A stretch of DNA of 64,000 nucleotides from Kitasatospora sp. SolWspMP-SS2h (GCF_003259315.1 NZ_QLLT01000003.1:350283-414282), one strand, 5' to 3'. Counted from the first letter of the stretch, positions 33,936-43,196 are shown. Numbers and translations: made by a program. The notes: generated by a model not told the origin, from the letters alone.

Positions 33936-34745
33936 TCACGCGTGGTCGTCGTCGGGGGTCGTGGTGAACAGGCGTCCGTAGTCGGTGATGCCGTAGGCGG
34001 TGGCAGCGGCACCGGCGAGGTGGAGGGCGTGCCAGAGGATCACCTGGTTCGCGGTGACGACGTCGAAGTCGAGCTCCTGCTCCAGGGCCCTGATGGTGCC
34101 GACCGCCCGGATTCCGTTGCCGGCCACCAGAACGGCCTCCGGTCGGTGGGCGGCCACCGCGGTGCGGATCCACTCCGACAGGTTCTCGGGCGTGATGGCC
34201 TTCTGGTTCGAGGGCAGCCCGCAGGGGCCGTGGTGGACGACGTCGTACCCGAACTCGCGGAAGTAGTCCGCGCCCTGGCCGGACAGCGCGTCGTCGAACC
34301 ACGGCGGGTTGACCACCGCGATGCGGCGGGCGCCGAGCGCGTCGAAGGCGGCGCGGGCGGCCTTGGTGGTCCCGGTGATCGGCAGGCCCCGGGTGACGGG
34401 CAGCAGCCGCTCGTACAGCTCCCGCTCGCCCCGGGCCTTCAACGCGTAGCTGGAGGAGGTGAAGCCCAGGGCGAGCGCGTGCAGCGGGGAGGCCGCCAGC
34501 AGTTCCACGGCGTCGTCCAGGTACGGCGCCTGGACGAAGGACAGGATCGGGTCGTACGGGATCTTCTCGTCCATCTCGCCGCCCGCGCGCATGGCGGCGA
34601 AGTGGACGCGCGAGCCGTGGACGGACACCGTGGCCGGGGCGACGGCCTGCAGTTCGGCCTCGGGGCCGACGTCCGCATGCGGCACGACGACGCCGATGCG
34701 GGTCGAGGCGTCCCATCCGTCGACGGGCGAGGGGGTGCTGGTCAC
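33936..34745 (-). CDS. Asp/Glu racemase-superfamily protein (maleate isomerase/AMDase-like)
   Basis: 269-residue protein of the two-domain pseudo-symmetric fold used by maleate isomerase, arylmalonate decarboxylase and Asp/Glu racemases: DASTRIGVVVPHADVGPEAELQAVAP, ALALGFTSSSYA, LPITGTTKAARAAFDALGARRIAVVNPP, and AVLVAGNGIRAVGTI with the C-terminal NQVILWHALHLAG. The segments that normally carry the catalytic cysteines read GFTSSS (94-99) and AGNGIR (208-213), so both positions lack Cys. The only Cys is at 175. Hence a non-standard or altered reaction is likely. GTG at 34745 with a TAGGAGAG site; 11 bases after the transglutaminase-like gene. Confidence 0.8.
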   Translation of the reverse strand: MTSTPSPVDGWDASTRIGVVVPHADVGPEAELQAVAPATVSVHGSRVHFAAMRAGGEMDEKIPYDPILSFVQAPYLDDAVELLAASPLHALALGFTSSSYALKARGERELYERLLPVTRGLPITGTTKAARAAFDALGARRIAVVNPPWFDDALSGQGADYFREFGYDVVHHGPCGLPSNQKAITPENLSEWIRTAVAAHRPEAVLVAGNGIRAVGTIRALEQELDFDVVTANQVILWHALHLAGAAATAYGITDYGRLFTTTPDDDHA

Positions 34746-34756
34746 GGGCTTCTCTC

Positions 34757-35431
34757 CTACCGGGTGGGGGCGGACTCGTCGGCCAGGCGGCCGCCGCTGA
34801 CGGTGCCGGTGCCGCCGGCGTCGAGGAACTTGGGGTGCTTGCGGCGCATGGCCTCCAGGACGAAGTCGTACGGGACGTCGTCGAAGGCGCCGTGGTCGGT
34901 GAGGAACTCCATCGCGCCGCCGCCCCCGTGGGGGTGGTGCAGGCTGTCGCTGAGCCCGTCGAACTCCAGGGCCCGCATCCCGTACAGCTTGCAGAGCAGC
35001 TTGTTGAACACCGGGGTGGCCTTGACCCACCTGCCTTCGAGGTGGACCTGGGTGAGGCCGTGGAAGAACACGTCGCCGCCGACGTGCTCCAGGAGCCGGG
35101 GCGAGGCGAGGTGGTTGCGCACGTCGCCGTACACCAGGCGGGACGGAATGCCCAGGGCGCGCACGGCGGCCGCGTACAGCACGGACTTGTGCAGGCAGAA
35201 GCCGGACTTGGTGGTGGCGGTGTGCGAGGCCCGGAGGCCCTCCCGGGTCAGCGGGGCGCCGTAGACCTCGTAGTCGACGCCGTCGCGCACCGCGTAGTAG
35301 AGCTCGACCGCGTTGGTCCGCGGGTCGGCGGAGCGGTCCTTGACGGCGTGGTCGATGAAGGTCTGCACCTCCTCGGTCTGGTGGTCGAGGAACTCGGTCG
35401 GGCGGGTGAGGTGGTCCGTTCGGTCGGTCAT
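34757..35431 (-). CDS. Transglutaminase-like cysteine protein
   Basis: 224-residue protein with the transglutaminase-core order: Cys79 in KSGFCLHKSVLYAAAVRALGIPSRLVYG, His124 in VFFHGLTQVHLEGRW and the following VKATPVFN, where the usual DPT Asp is replaced. The subfamily with KATPxFN is widespread but uncharacterised. Family chemistry is acyl transfer through the Cys. In natural-product pathways (for example andrimid-type) related enzymes condense a carrier-bound acyl group with an amine. Here it could release or couple the aminoacyl-carrier product (inference). Located 17 bases after the acyl-CoA dehydrogenase gene, in one operon. Confidence 0.82.
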   Translation of the reverse strand: MTDRTDHLTRPTEFLDHQTEEVQTFIDHAVKDRSADPRTNAVELYYAVRDGVDYEVYGAPLTREGLRASHTATTKSGFCLHKSVLYAAAVRALGIPSRLVYGDVRNHLASPRLLEHVGGDVFFHGLTQVHLEGRWVKATPVFNKLLCKLYGMRALEFDGLSDSLHHPHGGGGAMEFLTDHGAFDDVPYDFVLEAMRRKHPKFLDAGGTGTVSGGRLADESAPTR

Positions 35432-35448
35432 GTCGGGATTCCTGTCGC

Positions 35449-36567
35449 TCAGAGTCCGAGGAGCATGGCGATGCGGTTGCGCTGGATCTCGGAGGTGCCG
35501 GAGTAGATCGTTCCGGCGATCGAGTTGCGCAGGTCGCGCTCGATCCCGTGCTCGGTGAGCACGCCCCGTCCGCCGTGGATCTGCACCGCGTCCAGCGCGG
35601 TCTGCAGGTTGGCCTCGGACACGACGGTCTTGGTGGCCGCCAGGTCGAGCGCGGCGTCCTCGTTGCGTTCGACCTTGGCACCGGTGTCGGTGAGCCACTT
35701 CCGGGCGGTCTCCACCCGGATCTTCATGTCCGCGATCTTGTGGGAGACGCCCTGGTAGGAGCCGATGGGCCGGCCGAACTGGTGGCGCTCCTTGGCGAAG
35801 GCGACGGTCTCCTCCAGGCGCCGGGTCATCTCGCCGAGGGTGAGGGAGAAGCCGAAGAGGACCTCGCGCTTCATCACGTAGTCGAGGACCCGGAACCCGG
35901 CGCCCTCCGCCCCGACCCGCCGGCTGACCGGTACCCGCATGCCGTCGAAGGCGAGCGTGCCGATCGGGCTGGTGCGCAGGCCGATCTTGTCCAGCGCGGG
36001 GCCCACGGTCAGGCCGGGGGTGTCGGCGTCGACGAGCAGCGTGGTCAGGCCGAAGGGGCCGGGCTTCCCGGTGCGGACGTAGAGCAGGAAGAGGTCGGCG
36101 ACCGGCGCGTTGGTGATGAACATCTTGTCGCCGGTGACGACGTAGTGGTCGCCGTCGCGGTGGGCGACGGTGGCCAGGTTCACCGCGTCCGACCCGCCGG
36201 ACCGTTCGGTGATCGCGTGCGCGGTGATCGCCTCGCCGGAGACGATCCTCGGCAGGTGCTCCTCCTTCAGCTCGCGGCTCGCGAACCGTTGCAGGGGCGT
36301 GCCCACGGACACGATCTGCGTCGAGGCCGAGAACGAGAGGCCGGCGTCCCGGGAGATGTGGCCCAGTCCCTCCAGGGCGCGCATCGTCTCGGTGAGGCTG
36401 CGGCCGGCGCCGCCGAACTCCGGGGCGAAGGGGACGCGCAGCAGGCCGCTCTCCTGGATCGCCTTCCACTTGCCGTACGGGAAGGCGCCGGCCGCGTCCA
36501 GCTCGCGGGTGTCGGCGTTGAGCTGCTCGGCCCACGGGGCGGTGAGGTGGAAGAGGTCATCGGTCAC
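35449..36567 (-). CDS. Acyl-CoA dehydrogenase-family flavoenzyme
   Basis: 372-residue FAD enzyme with the complete family plan: N-terminal helical domain (FPYGKWKAIQESGLLRVPFAPEFGGAG), the FAD site AITERSGGSDAVNLATVAHRDGDHYVVTGDKMFITNAP, and C-terminal helices with RHQFGRPIGSYQGVSHKIADM and IHGGRGVLTEHGIERDLRNS. At the usual catalytic Glu of the (I/Y)YEGT motif there is Ser356 (TIYSGTSEIQRN), so the base is elsewhere or the chemistry altered. Next to an adenylation enzyme and a carrier protein, it most likely oxidises an aminoacyl group bound to the carrier, as in pyrrole formation from prolyl-carrier. GTG at 36567 with an AGGA site. Confidence 0.88.
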   Translation of the reverse strand: MTDDLFHLTAPWAEQLNADTRELDAAGAFPYGKWKAIQESGLLRVPFAPEFGGAGRSLTETMRALEGLGHISRDAGLSFSASTQIVSVGTPLQRFASRELKEEHLPRIVSGEAITAHAITERSGGSDAVNLATVAHRDGDHYVVTGDKMFITNAPVADLFLLYVRTGKPGPFGLTTLLVDADTPGLTVGPALDKIGLRTSPIGTLAFDGMRVPVSRRVGAEGAGFRVLDYVMKREVLFGFSLTLGEMTRRLEETVAFAKERHQFGRPIGSYQGVSHKIADMKIRVETARKWLTDTGAKVERNEDAALDLAATKTVVSEANLQTALDAVQIHGGRGVLTEHGIERDLRNSIAGTIYSGTSEIQRNRIAMLLGL

Positions 36568-36758
36568 GGGAGATCCTGGGGTCCGTTTCGGCAGGGGATC
36601 GGGCAGCGGTGGATCGGGGTCGTGCCATGACGACGGCCGCCGGCCCGCGCGGACGGCCGCGGACGCGGACGCGCGCGGCCGGGTGCCCGGCCCGGGCCCC
36701 GACGGTGCGCGGGAACCGGGCCGGGCGGCGCACCGGCGGCCGGAGGGGCGGTGGCGGC

Positions 36759-37133
36759 TCAGTACTGGGAGAACCCGTCCTCGGACAGGGTGTGCTTCTC
36801 GTCCCCGTTGATCGGCGGGTTGAAGATCGACACCAGGTGGAGGTCCTCGTCGGGGGAGGCCAGCAGGTAGTGCGGGTCGTGCTGGTCCAGGACGTAGATG
36901 GTGCCCGGCACGATCTTGTGGCGGGTGCCGTCCTTCTCCACGACCTCGCCCGAGCCGCCGATGCAGTAGCAGGCCTCCAGGTGGTTGCGGTACTGCAGGG
37001 CGCTCGAAGTCCCCTTGCGCACGAGGGTGTCGGCGACGGCGAAGCCCATGCCGTCGCGCTTGGTCAGGAGCCGGTAGCTCAGACCGTTGCCCCACTCGAC
37101 TGCGGCGACGTCATCGAGGCTGCGGGTGAACAT
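36759..37133 (-). CDS. Ectoine-synthase-like cupin (EctC family)
   Basis: 124-residue cupin clearly related to ectoine synthase: GMGFAVADTLVRKGTSSALQYRNHLEACYCIGGSGEVVEKDGTRHKIVPGTIYVLDQHDPHYLLA follows EctC closely. The iron ligands of EctC have counterparts Glu53, Tyr80 and His88 with nearly the same spacing. No ectA, ectB or ectD gene is in the window, and neighbours are an adenylation/carrier pair. It therefore probably cyclises another beta- or gamma-amino amide-type intermediate by water elimination rather than making ectoine. ATG at 37133; 169-base spacer from the carrier-protein gene. Confidence 0.88.
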   Translation of the reverse strand: MFTRSLDDVAAVEWGNGLSYRLLTKRDGMGFAVADTLVRKGTSSALQYRNHLEACYCIGGSGEVVEKDGTRHKIVPGTIYVLDQHDPHYLLASPDEDLHLVSIFNPPINGDEKHTLSEDGFSQY

Positions 37134-37302
37134 CTCTCTGGTTCTCCTTCGGAATCGGGTGGTGCGTCGGTTCGGTGCGGCCGGTCGGGCGGGACGGTGC
37201 GGGAGCCGGACCGGGGGGAGCGGGTGGAGCGGTTTCGGAGCGGCCGGACAGCTGGAACGGTCGGCCCGGGCGGCTCGGGGGCCGGACCGTCGGAGCGGTC
37301 GC

Positions 37303-37569
37303 TCAGGCGGCCGCGGCCGGGCGGTGGTCCGCGATCATCGCGACGATGGCGTCGATGGTGCGGAAGTCGTCCGGTCCGAAGTCGATGTCGTCGACCGGCA
37401 GCCGGTAGACGGAGGTGAGGTGCCCGAGCAGCTTCACCAGGCCGAGGCTGTCGATGACTCCGGAGTCGAGCAGGTCGTAGTCGCCGGTGAGGTCCGAGAC
37501 GTCCTCCCCGGCCAGGAACTGGTCCACGATGTAGGCGCGGACCTCGGCGGCGATGGCGGTGGTGCTCAT
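37303..37569 (-). CDS. Acyl/peptidyl carrier protein
   Basis: 88-residue free-standing carrier. YDLLDSGVIDSLGLVKLLGHL carries the phosphopantetheine Ser in the I-D-S-L context, followed by the third helix FRTIDAIVAMIADH. ATG overlaps the stop of the adenylation gene by 4 bases, so the two are translationally coupled and functionally paired. Expected to hold the amino acid activated by that enzyme while the dehydrogenase and other tailoring enzymes act. Confidence 0.9.
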   Translation of the reverse strand: MSTTAIAAEVRAYIVDQFLAGEDVSDLTGDYDLLDSGVIDSLGLVKLLGHLTSVYRLPVDDIDFGPDDFRTIDAIVAMIADHRPAAAA

Positions 37570-39035
37570 GCGTCACTCCCCTTGGTGAGGTTCTGCTTGA
37601 TCAGGTTCCGGTCGGGCTTGCCCGTCGAGGTGCGGGGCAGCGGAGCGGCCGTGAGGTGCACCGAGGCCGGGATGGCGTGGCGCGGCAGCTGCCGGCCCAG
37701 GTGGGTGCGCAGCCGGAGGCTGGTGAGGTCGGCGCCGGGGCGCCGGGTGACGTGGGCGTGCAGCCGGACGCCGGCCTGCGGGTCCGGCAGCGGCACGACC
37801 ACCGCCTCGGCGACGTCCGGGTGGGCGGTGATGACGTTCTCCACCTCTTGCAGGTTGGTGCGGACGCCCCGGACCTTGACGTGCCAGTCCGCGCGCCCCT
37901 CCAGGAAGTGGAGGCCCTCGGCGGTGCGGGTGACGATGTCGCCGGTGCGGTAGAAGACCCGGCCGTCGAGGTGGGTGAACACCGCGTCGTTCAGGTCCTG
38001 CCGCAGGTAGCCCCCGGTCTGGAACGGCGTGGACACCAGGAGTTCACCGGTGCCCGCCGAGTCGAGGCGGGCGCCCTCGGCGTCGACGACCAGGGCGTCG
38101 GTGCCGCGGATGGGGCGGCCGATGGGCACCGGGCCGTCCACGGCGGCGGGGTCGACGCGGTGGATGAAGGAGTCGTTGGTCTCCGTGCAGCCGAACACGT
38201 TGTGGAAGGCGGCCCGGGGGAACGCCGGCGGGACGCGGCGCAGGAGGTCGACCGGCATGCGGTCGCCGGTGAAGACCGCGTGGCGCACGGCGGCGAAGGT
38301 GCCGCCTCCCTCTAGGAGCAGCCGGTACATCATCGGCACGCCTTGGACGAAGGTGACGTCGTGCCGGCCGGCCAGCGCGGCGAGGTGCGCGGCGTCGGTC
38401 GCCCGCTGCTGTTCGACCAGGACGACGCTCGCTCCGAGCCGGAGGAAGGTCCAGACGTCGAGCAGGGCGAGGTCGAAGTTGAGGGGTGCGTAGGACAGGG
38501 CGGTCTCGTCCGGGGTGAGCGCGAACTCGTCGACGGCCCAGTCGGCGAAGGCGTCGAACCCGGCGGTCTCGATCGGCACGATCTTCGGCGTGCCGGTCGA
38601 GCCGGAGGTGGTCAGCAGCAGTTGGGTCCGCTGCGGGTCCGGCACCGCGAACCCCTCGGCCTCGCCGTGCTCCGCCCGTACCGGCAGCGCGGTGAGCGTG
38701 CCGTCGGCGGCGGCGGTGAGGAGGTGGGAGACGCGGGCCTGGTGCGCCAGGCGTTCGAGTGCCGCGCTGCCCAGGCCCGGTGAGGGCGCGAGGGCGATGT
38801 GGCCCTCGCGGAAGACGGCCAGCAGCAGCGCGATGGTCTGCGGGTCCTTGTGCGCCGGAACGCACACGGTGCTGCCCGCCGGGAGTCGCAGCCGCGCCAG
38901 CTGGGCGCGCAGGCTCCCGGTCAGGTCGTTCAGCCGGCCGTAGGTGACGGCCCGGTCGGTGAAGTGGAACGCGGTGCGGTGGGGCCGGTTCTCGCCGTGA
39001 GCGGCGACGGTCTCGGCCAGGAGGGACGATGGCAC
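37566..39035 (-). CDS. Stand-alone amino-acid adenylation enzyme (NRPS A-domain type)
   Basis: 489-residue AMP-forming ligase. A3 LLLTTSGSTGTPKIV, A4 region NFDLALLDVW (Asp at the position that holds the alpha-amino group of amino acids), A5 NVFGCTETND, A7 FYRTGD, A8 VKVRGVRTNLQEVENVI and the A10 lysine in STGKPDRN are all present. Closest in layout to free-standing A-domains and DltA-like enzymes that load a separate carrier. The pocket residues do not allow me to name the amino acid. First gene of the six-gene island operon; two regulator operators lie in the 230-base upstream region. Confidence 0.9.
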   Translation of the reverse strand: MPSSLLAETVAAHGENRPHRTAFHFTDRAVTYGRLNDLTGSLRAQLARLRLPAGSTVCVPAHKDPQTIALLLAVFREGHIALAPSPGLGSAALERLAHQARVSHLLTAAADGTLTALPVRAEHGEAEGFAVPDPQRTQLLLTTSGSTGTPKIVPIETAGFDAFADWAVDEFALTPDETALSYAPLNFDLALLDVWTFLRLGASVVLVEQQRATDAAHLAALAGRHDVTFVQGVPMMYRLLLEGGGTFAAVRHAVFTGDRMPVDLLRRVPPAFPRAAFHNVFGCTETNDSFIHRVDPAAVDGPVPIGRPIRGTDALVVDAEGARLDSAGTGELLVSTPFQTGGYLRQDLNDAVFTHLDGRVFYRTGDIVTRTAEGLHFLEGRADWHVKVRGVRTNLQEVENVITAHPDVAEAVVVPLPDPQAGVRLHAHVTRRPGADLTSLRLRTHLGRQLPRHAIPASVHLTAAPLPRTSTGKPDRNLIKQNLTKGSDA

Positions 39036-39132
39036 GGCGGGATTCCTCGCGGTCGGCTCAGCCGTCGGATCGAGAGCCGACCGGCTGTTCGAATTCGTGC
39101 GGTGTCGACGTTGAAGTTACCGAACCAACTGG

Positions 39133-39148
39133 ATGCTTGGTCAAGCAT
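39133..39148 (-). promoter_or_regulatory. Operator C (ATGCTTG-GT-CAAGCAT), adenylation operon
   Basis: Perfect 7-2-7 inverted repeat upstream of the adenylation gene. On the minus strand it includes TTGACC, a possible -35, with TAACTT 19 bases further as -10. A bound MarR-family protein would therefore sit on the promoter. Confidence 0.75.
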
Positions 39149-39185
39149 GTACTTGGCGAAGTGAGTGTGACGTAGACCACAAGAG

Positions 39186-39201
39186 TTGCATGTTCAAGCA
39201 A
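39186..39201 (-). promoter_or_regulatory. Operator D (TTGCATG-TT-CAAGCAA), adenylation operon
   Basis: Second 7-2-7 motif in the same intergenic region, 53 bases from operator C; both half-sites fit the consensus derived from all six copies. It abuts the terminator of the MarR gene. Confidence 0.75.
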
Positions 39202-39229
39202 AAACCCCGAACGCGGGACGCGTTCGGGG
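39201..39229 (-). terminator. Rho-independent terminator of the MarR gene
   Basis: 11-bp GC-rich stem (39205-39215 with 39219-39229), 3-nt loop, followed on the minus strand by a TTTT(T) run at 39204-39201. A textbook intrinsic terminator, unusual in having a T-run in such a GC-rich genome. Confidence 0.88.
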
Positions 39230-39265
39230 TGGGGTCGGGGCGGCCGGCCGCCGGGCCGGCGCGGG

Positions 39266-39715
39266 TCAGACCTGGATGGCGCGCAGGGCCTGGACCGTGG
39301 GGCCCAGTCCGGGGTCGGCGGTGAAGGTGTTCAGCGCGGACGACAGGACCTCCGCGTAGGTGGCGCGGGCGGCCTGGTAGCGCTGGCGCCCCTCGTCCGT
39401 GATGACGGCGTACACGCCCCGCTTGTCCGACGGGCAGAGGTCCTTGAAGGCGAAGCCGGCCGTCTCCAGGCGGCCCACCAGGCGCGTCACCGACGACTGC
39501 CCCAGGCCGACCTTGTCCGCCAGGTCCTGCATCCGCAGCTCGCTCGTCTTGGAGTGGTGCAGGTGCTCCAGCGAGCGGTACTCCGACAGCCCGATCCCGT
39601 GCCGCCGCTGCAGCGCCAGGGCCAGCTCCCGCTCCACGTACGCGTGGAGCGCGAGCACCCGGTTCCATGCGGCCTGGTCGGAGGTGCGCAGGGGCGCGTG
39701 GGATGACGTTGCCAT
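39266..39715 (-). CDS. MarR-family transcriptional regulator of the biosynthetic island
   Basis: 149-residue winged-helix regulator. ELALALQRRHGIGLSEYRSLEHLHHSKTSELRMQDLADKVGLGQSSVTRLVGRLETAGF gives the DNA-binding domain, with the wing CPSDKRGVYAVITDEGR. Start at 39715 is preferred over an ATG 48 bases upstream because of a CGGAGG site. It has its own terminator. Four copies of a 16-base palindrome flank it, two upstream of itself and two upstream of the adenylation operon, and two more lie before the deaminase operon. It is therefore the obvious autoregulated switch of the cluster, probably released by the product or an intermediate. Confidence 0.9.
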   Translation of the reverse strand: MATSSHAPLRTSDQAAWNRVLALHAYVERELALALQRRHGIGLSEYRSLEHLHHSKTSELRMQDLADKVGLGQSSVTRLVGRLETAGFAFKDLCPSDKRGVYAVITDEGRQRYQAARATYAEVLSSALNTFTADPGLGPTVQALRAIQV

Positions 39716-39751
39716 GGGGGCCTCCGTTGCAAGGTGTCGCCTGGCAGAAGA

Positions 39752-39767
39752 GTACATGCGCATGCAA
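39752..39767 (-). promoter_or_regulatory. Operator E (GTACATG-CG-CATGCAA), MarR promoter
   Basis: Reverse complement reads TTGCATG-CG-CATGTAC, fitting the 7-2-7 motif; overlaps a minus-strand TACTCT -10-like hexamer (39749-39754). Supports autoregulation of the MarR gene. Confidence 0.65.
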
Positions 39768-39819
39768 GATCCTGGTGCCTCGGATTTTCCTTTTCCGAAG
39801 ATTTAAGGGGTCATTAGGA

Positions 39820-39835
39820 TTGCACGTACAAGCAA
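39820..39835 (-). promoter_or_regulatory. Operator F (TTGCACG-TA-CAAGCAA), MarR promoter
   Basis: Sixth copy of the motif, 68 bases from operator E, with the same CAAGCAA right half as operators A (reverse strand) and D. Confidence 0.72.
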
Positions 39836-40067
39836 CTTCTTCGCCCCGACCACCAGCCCGCACGACCTCGGGAGACCCCCGGCGCCGACCGCGCCGGGTC
39901 GTACTCCATCCTTCCGCCGGCCCCGGTCGTCACCGACCGTCCGGGGCCGTGCGGGCCGGGGCGGCACGCGCCCGGCCGGACGGTCTCCGGCCCGACGGCC
40001 GCCCGGCTCCGGGCGGCGGGGCCGACTCCGCCGCGCCCCACCGTCCGGACGAACGCCCCCACTCCCC

Positions 40068-40454
40068 TCAGGGCAGCCGGTTGCCGTAGAACGGGCCGTA
40101 GTAGAGGGCCAGTTCGGCCCTCAGGTCGAGGTCGGCGTGCTGCTCGGCCCGGACCAGCGGCGGGGCGGCCCCGATCTCCTCCTTGGTGCGGTCGACCGTG
40201 ATGGTCCGCCGCTCCTCGTCGACCTGGCGGACCGTCACGGCCGGCAGCAGCACCCGGTGGTGGAAGATCCACGGCGCGGTGTCGACCACCAGGTACTGCG
40301 GCCCGAGGTCCTCCGCCATCCGGTCCACCTTGCCGATCGGCCCGTCGACCGCCTCCACGTGGTACCCGACCAGGTCGCCCACCGGACGTCCGGAGGCGTC
40401 CTGGTACGCCCACACGTCGAGGTCCTCCCGCTGTTCCTCCCGCTGTTCGCTCAC
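40068..40454 (-). CDS. PRC-barrel domain protein
   Basis: 128-residue protein with a PRC-barrel beta-domain: VWAYQDASGRPVGDLVGYHVEAVDGPIGKVDRMAEDLGPQYLVVDTAPWIFHHRVLLPAVTVRQVD. Similar actinobacterial proteins are associated with photosynthetic-reaction-centre-like or RNA-processing folds, but here the role is unknown and probably stress-related. GTG at 40454 with a CGGAGG site. Divergent from the GlsB-type gene, which is also stress-associated. Confidence 0.82.
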   Translation of the reverse strand: MSEQREEQREDLDVWAYQDASGRPVGDLVGYHVEAVDGPIGKVDRMAEDLGPQYLVVDTAPWIFHHRVLLPAVTVRQVDEERRTITVDRTKEEIGAAPPLVRAEQHADLDLRAELALYYGPFYGNRLP

Positions 40455-40656
40455 GCTGTGCCTCCGCTCGCGCGACCCCTGGCGGGCGGACCCTCCGCCG
40501 CCGGCCGCCCGGAACGATTGCCCGCCGGAGGTAGTTCCATGCCGCGCCGAACAACCGCGTTCTCCCAGCGAATTCACAGGAATGAGCGGCCGTCGGCCGG
40601 GCATGCGTTCGGCACGACGCCGTTGGGGCCGTCAATCCGTAGGACGAGGAGGAACC

Positions 40657-40917
40657 ATGTCGATCCTTTGGGCGATCATCGCCGGTCTGGTGATCGGTGT
40701 GCTGGCCAAGCTGGTCATCCCCGGGCGGCAGCCGATCCCGCTGTGGCTCACCATCCTGCTCGGCATCGTCGGCGGCCTGATCGGCAACGCCCTGGCCAGC
40801 GCGTTCGGCGTGGCCGACACCAACGGCATCGACTGGATCCGGCACATCTTCCAGATCGGCGCCGCCGCCGTCCTCATCCTGCTGGTCACCCCGCTGTGGG
40901 CCCGCCGGGGCGCCTGA
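40657..40917 (+). CDS. GlsB/YeaQ/YmgE-type small membrane protein
   Basis: 86-residue protein with three hydrophobic segments and the transglycosylase-associated (GlsB/YeaQ/YmgE) signature: LWAIIAGLVIGVLAKLVIPG, LTILLGIVGGLIGNALA and a C-terminal helix AAAVLILLV. Strong GAGGAGG site 6 bases before the ATG. Stress-induced envelope protein of unknown function. Confidence 0.9.
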   Translation: MSILWAIIAGLVIGVLAKLVIPGRQPIPLWLTILLGIVGGLIGNALASAFGVADTNGIDWIRHIFQIGAAAVLILLVTPLWARRGA

Positions 40918-40942
40918 CCCCCGGCCCCACCCCGACGATCGA

Positions 40943-40976
40943 CGGCCCGGCCGCGCCACGGAGCGCGCCCGGGCCG
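40943..40976. terminator. Terminator between GlsB-type gene and glmS
   Basis: Long imperfect hairpin: outer stem 40943-40950 with 40969-40976, inner CGCGC pairs, between two convergent genes. Confidence 0.6.
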
Positions 40977-41002
40977 TTCGCGTGCCCGCACCGGGGCGGC
41001 GG

Positions 41003-42844
<1,842 letters not shown>

Positions 42845-42890
42845 GACGTGGGCTCCTGTCAGTCGTGAGGGGGCGGCGGGGCCGTTCCCG

Positions 42891-43196
42891 TCAGCCGTAG
42901 ACCATCCGCCGCAGCTGACGGGCCGACAACTGCGGGGCGGCCACCCGGCGGGCGGCCAGCTCCCCGGCGAGGCGGGTGAAGATCCGGTCGTTGGTCAGAC
43001 CCCGGGCCTGGAGCTCACCGTGACGGCGGCGGACGTACTCCTCGGTGGTCTCCGCGAAGTACGCCAGCACTTCCGCGACGACCCGCGCGGCCTCCCCCGG
43101 GGCCAGTGGAGTGGTCCTGGCGAGGTGGGCGAGCAGGTCCTCGTGAGGGTGCGGTGAGGCAGGTCCGGATCGGGAGCCTAGGCGTGAAGTGTCCAT
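42891..43196 (-). CDS. Small conserved helical protein of unknown function
   Basis: 101-residue alpha-helical protein with a basic C-terminal part, EEYVRRRHGELQARGLTNDRIFTRLAGELAARRVAAPQLSARQLRRMVYG. The pattern (helix-turn-helix-like spacing and many Arg) hints at nucleic-acid binding, but no known domain is recognised. A 26-base near-perfect palindrome lies 9 bases upstream of its ATG and could be its own operator. 46 bases before glmS on the same strand. Confidence 0.65.
   Translation of the reverse strand: MDTSRLGSRSGPASPHPHEDLLAHLARTTPLAPGEAARVVAEVLAYFAETTEEYVRRRHGELQARGLTNDRIFTRLAGELAARRVAAPQLSARQLRRMVYG

Larger units (their letters stand above)
39716..40067. other. 352-base intergenic region upstream of the MarR gene
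   Basis: Contains operators E and F and an unusually AT-rich patch (39775-39840), marking the promoter of the MarR gene. The remainder, to the convergently placed tail of the PRC-barrel gene, holds no reading frame with support. Confidence 0.6.

Noticed and set aside
36759..37133. Ectoine biosynthesis operon
   Set aside because: Only an EctC homologue is present; ectA, ectB and ectD are absent and the neighbours belong to a carrier-protein pathway.
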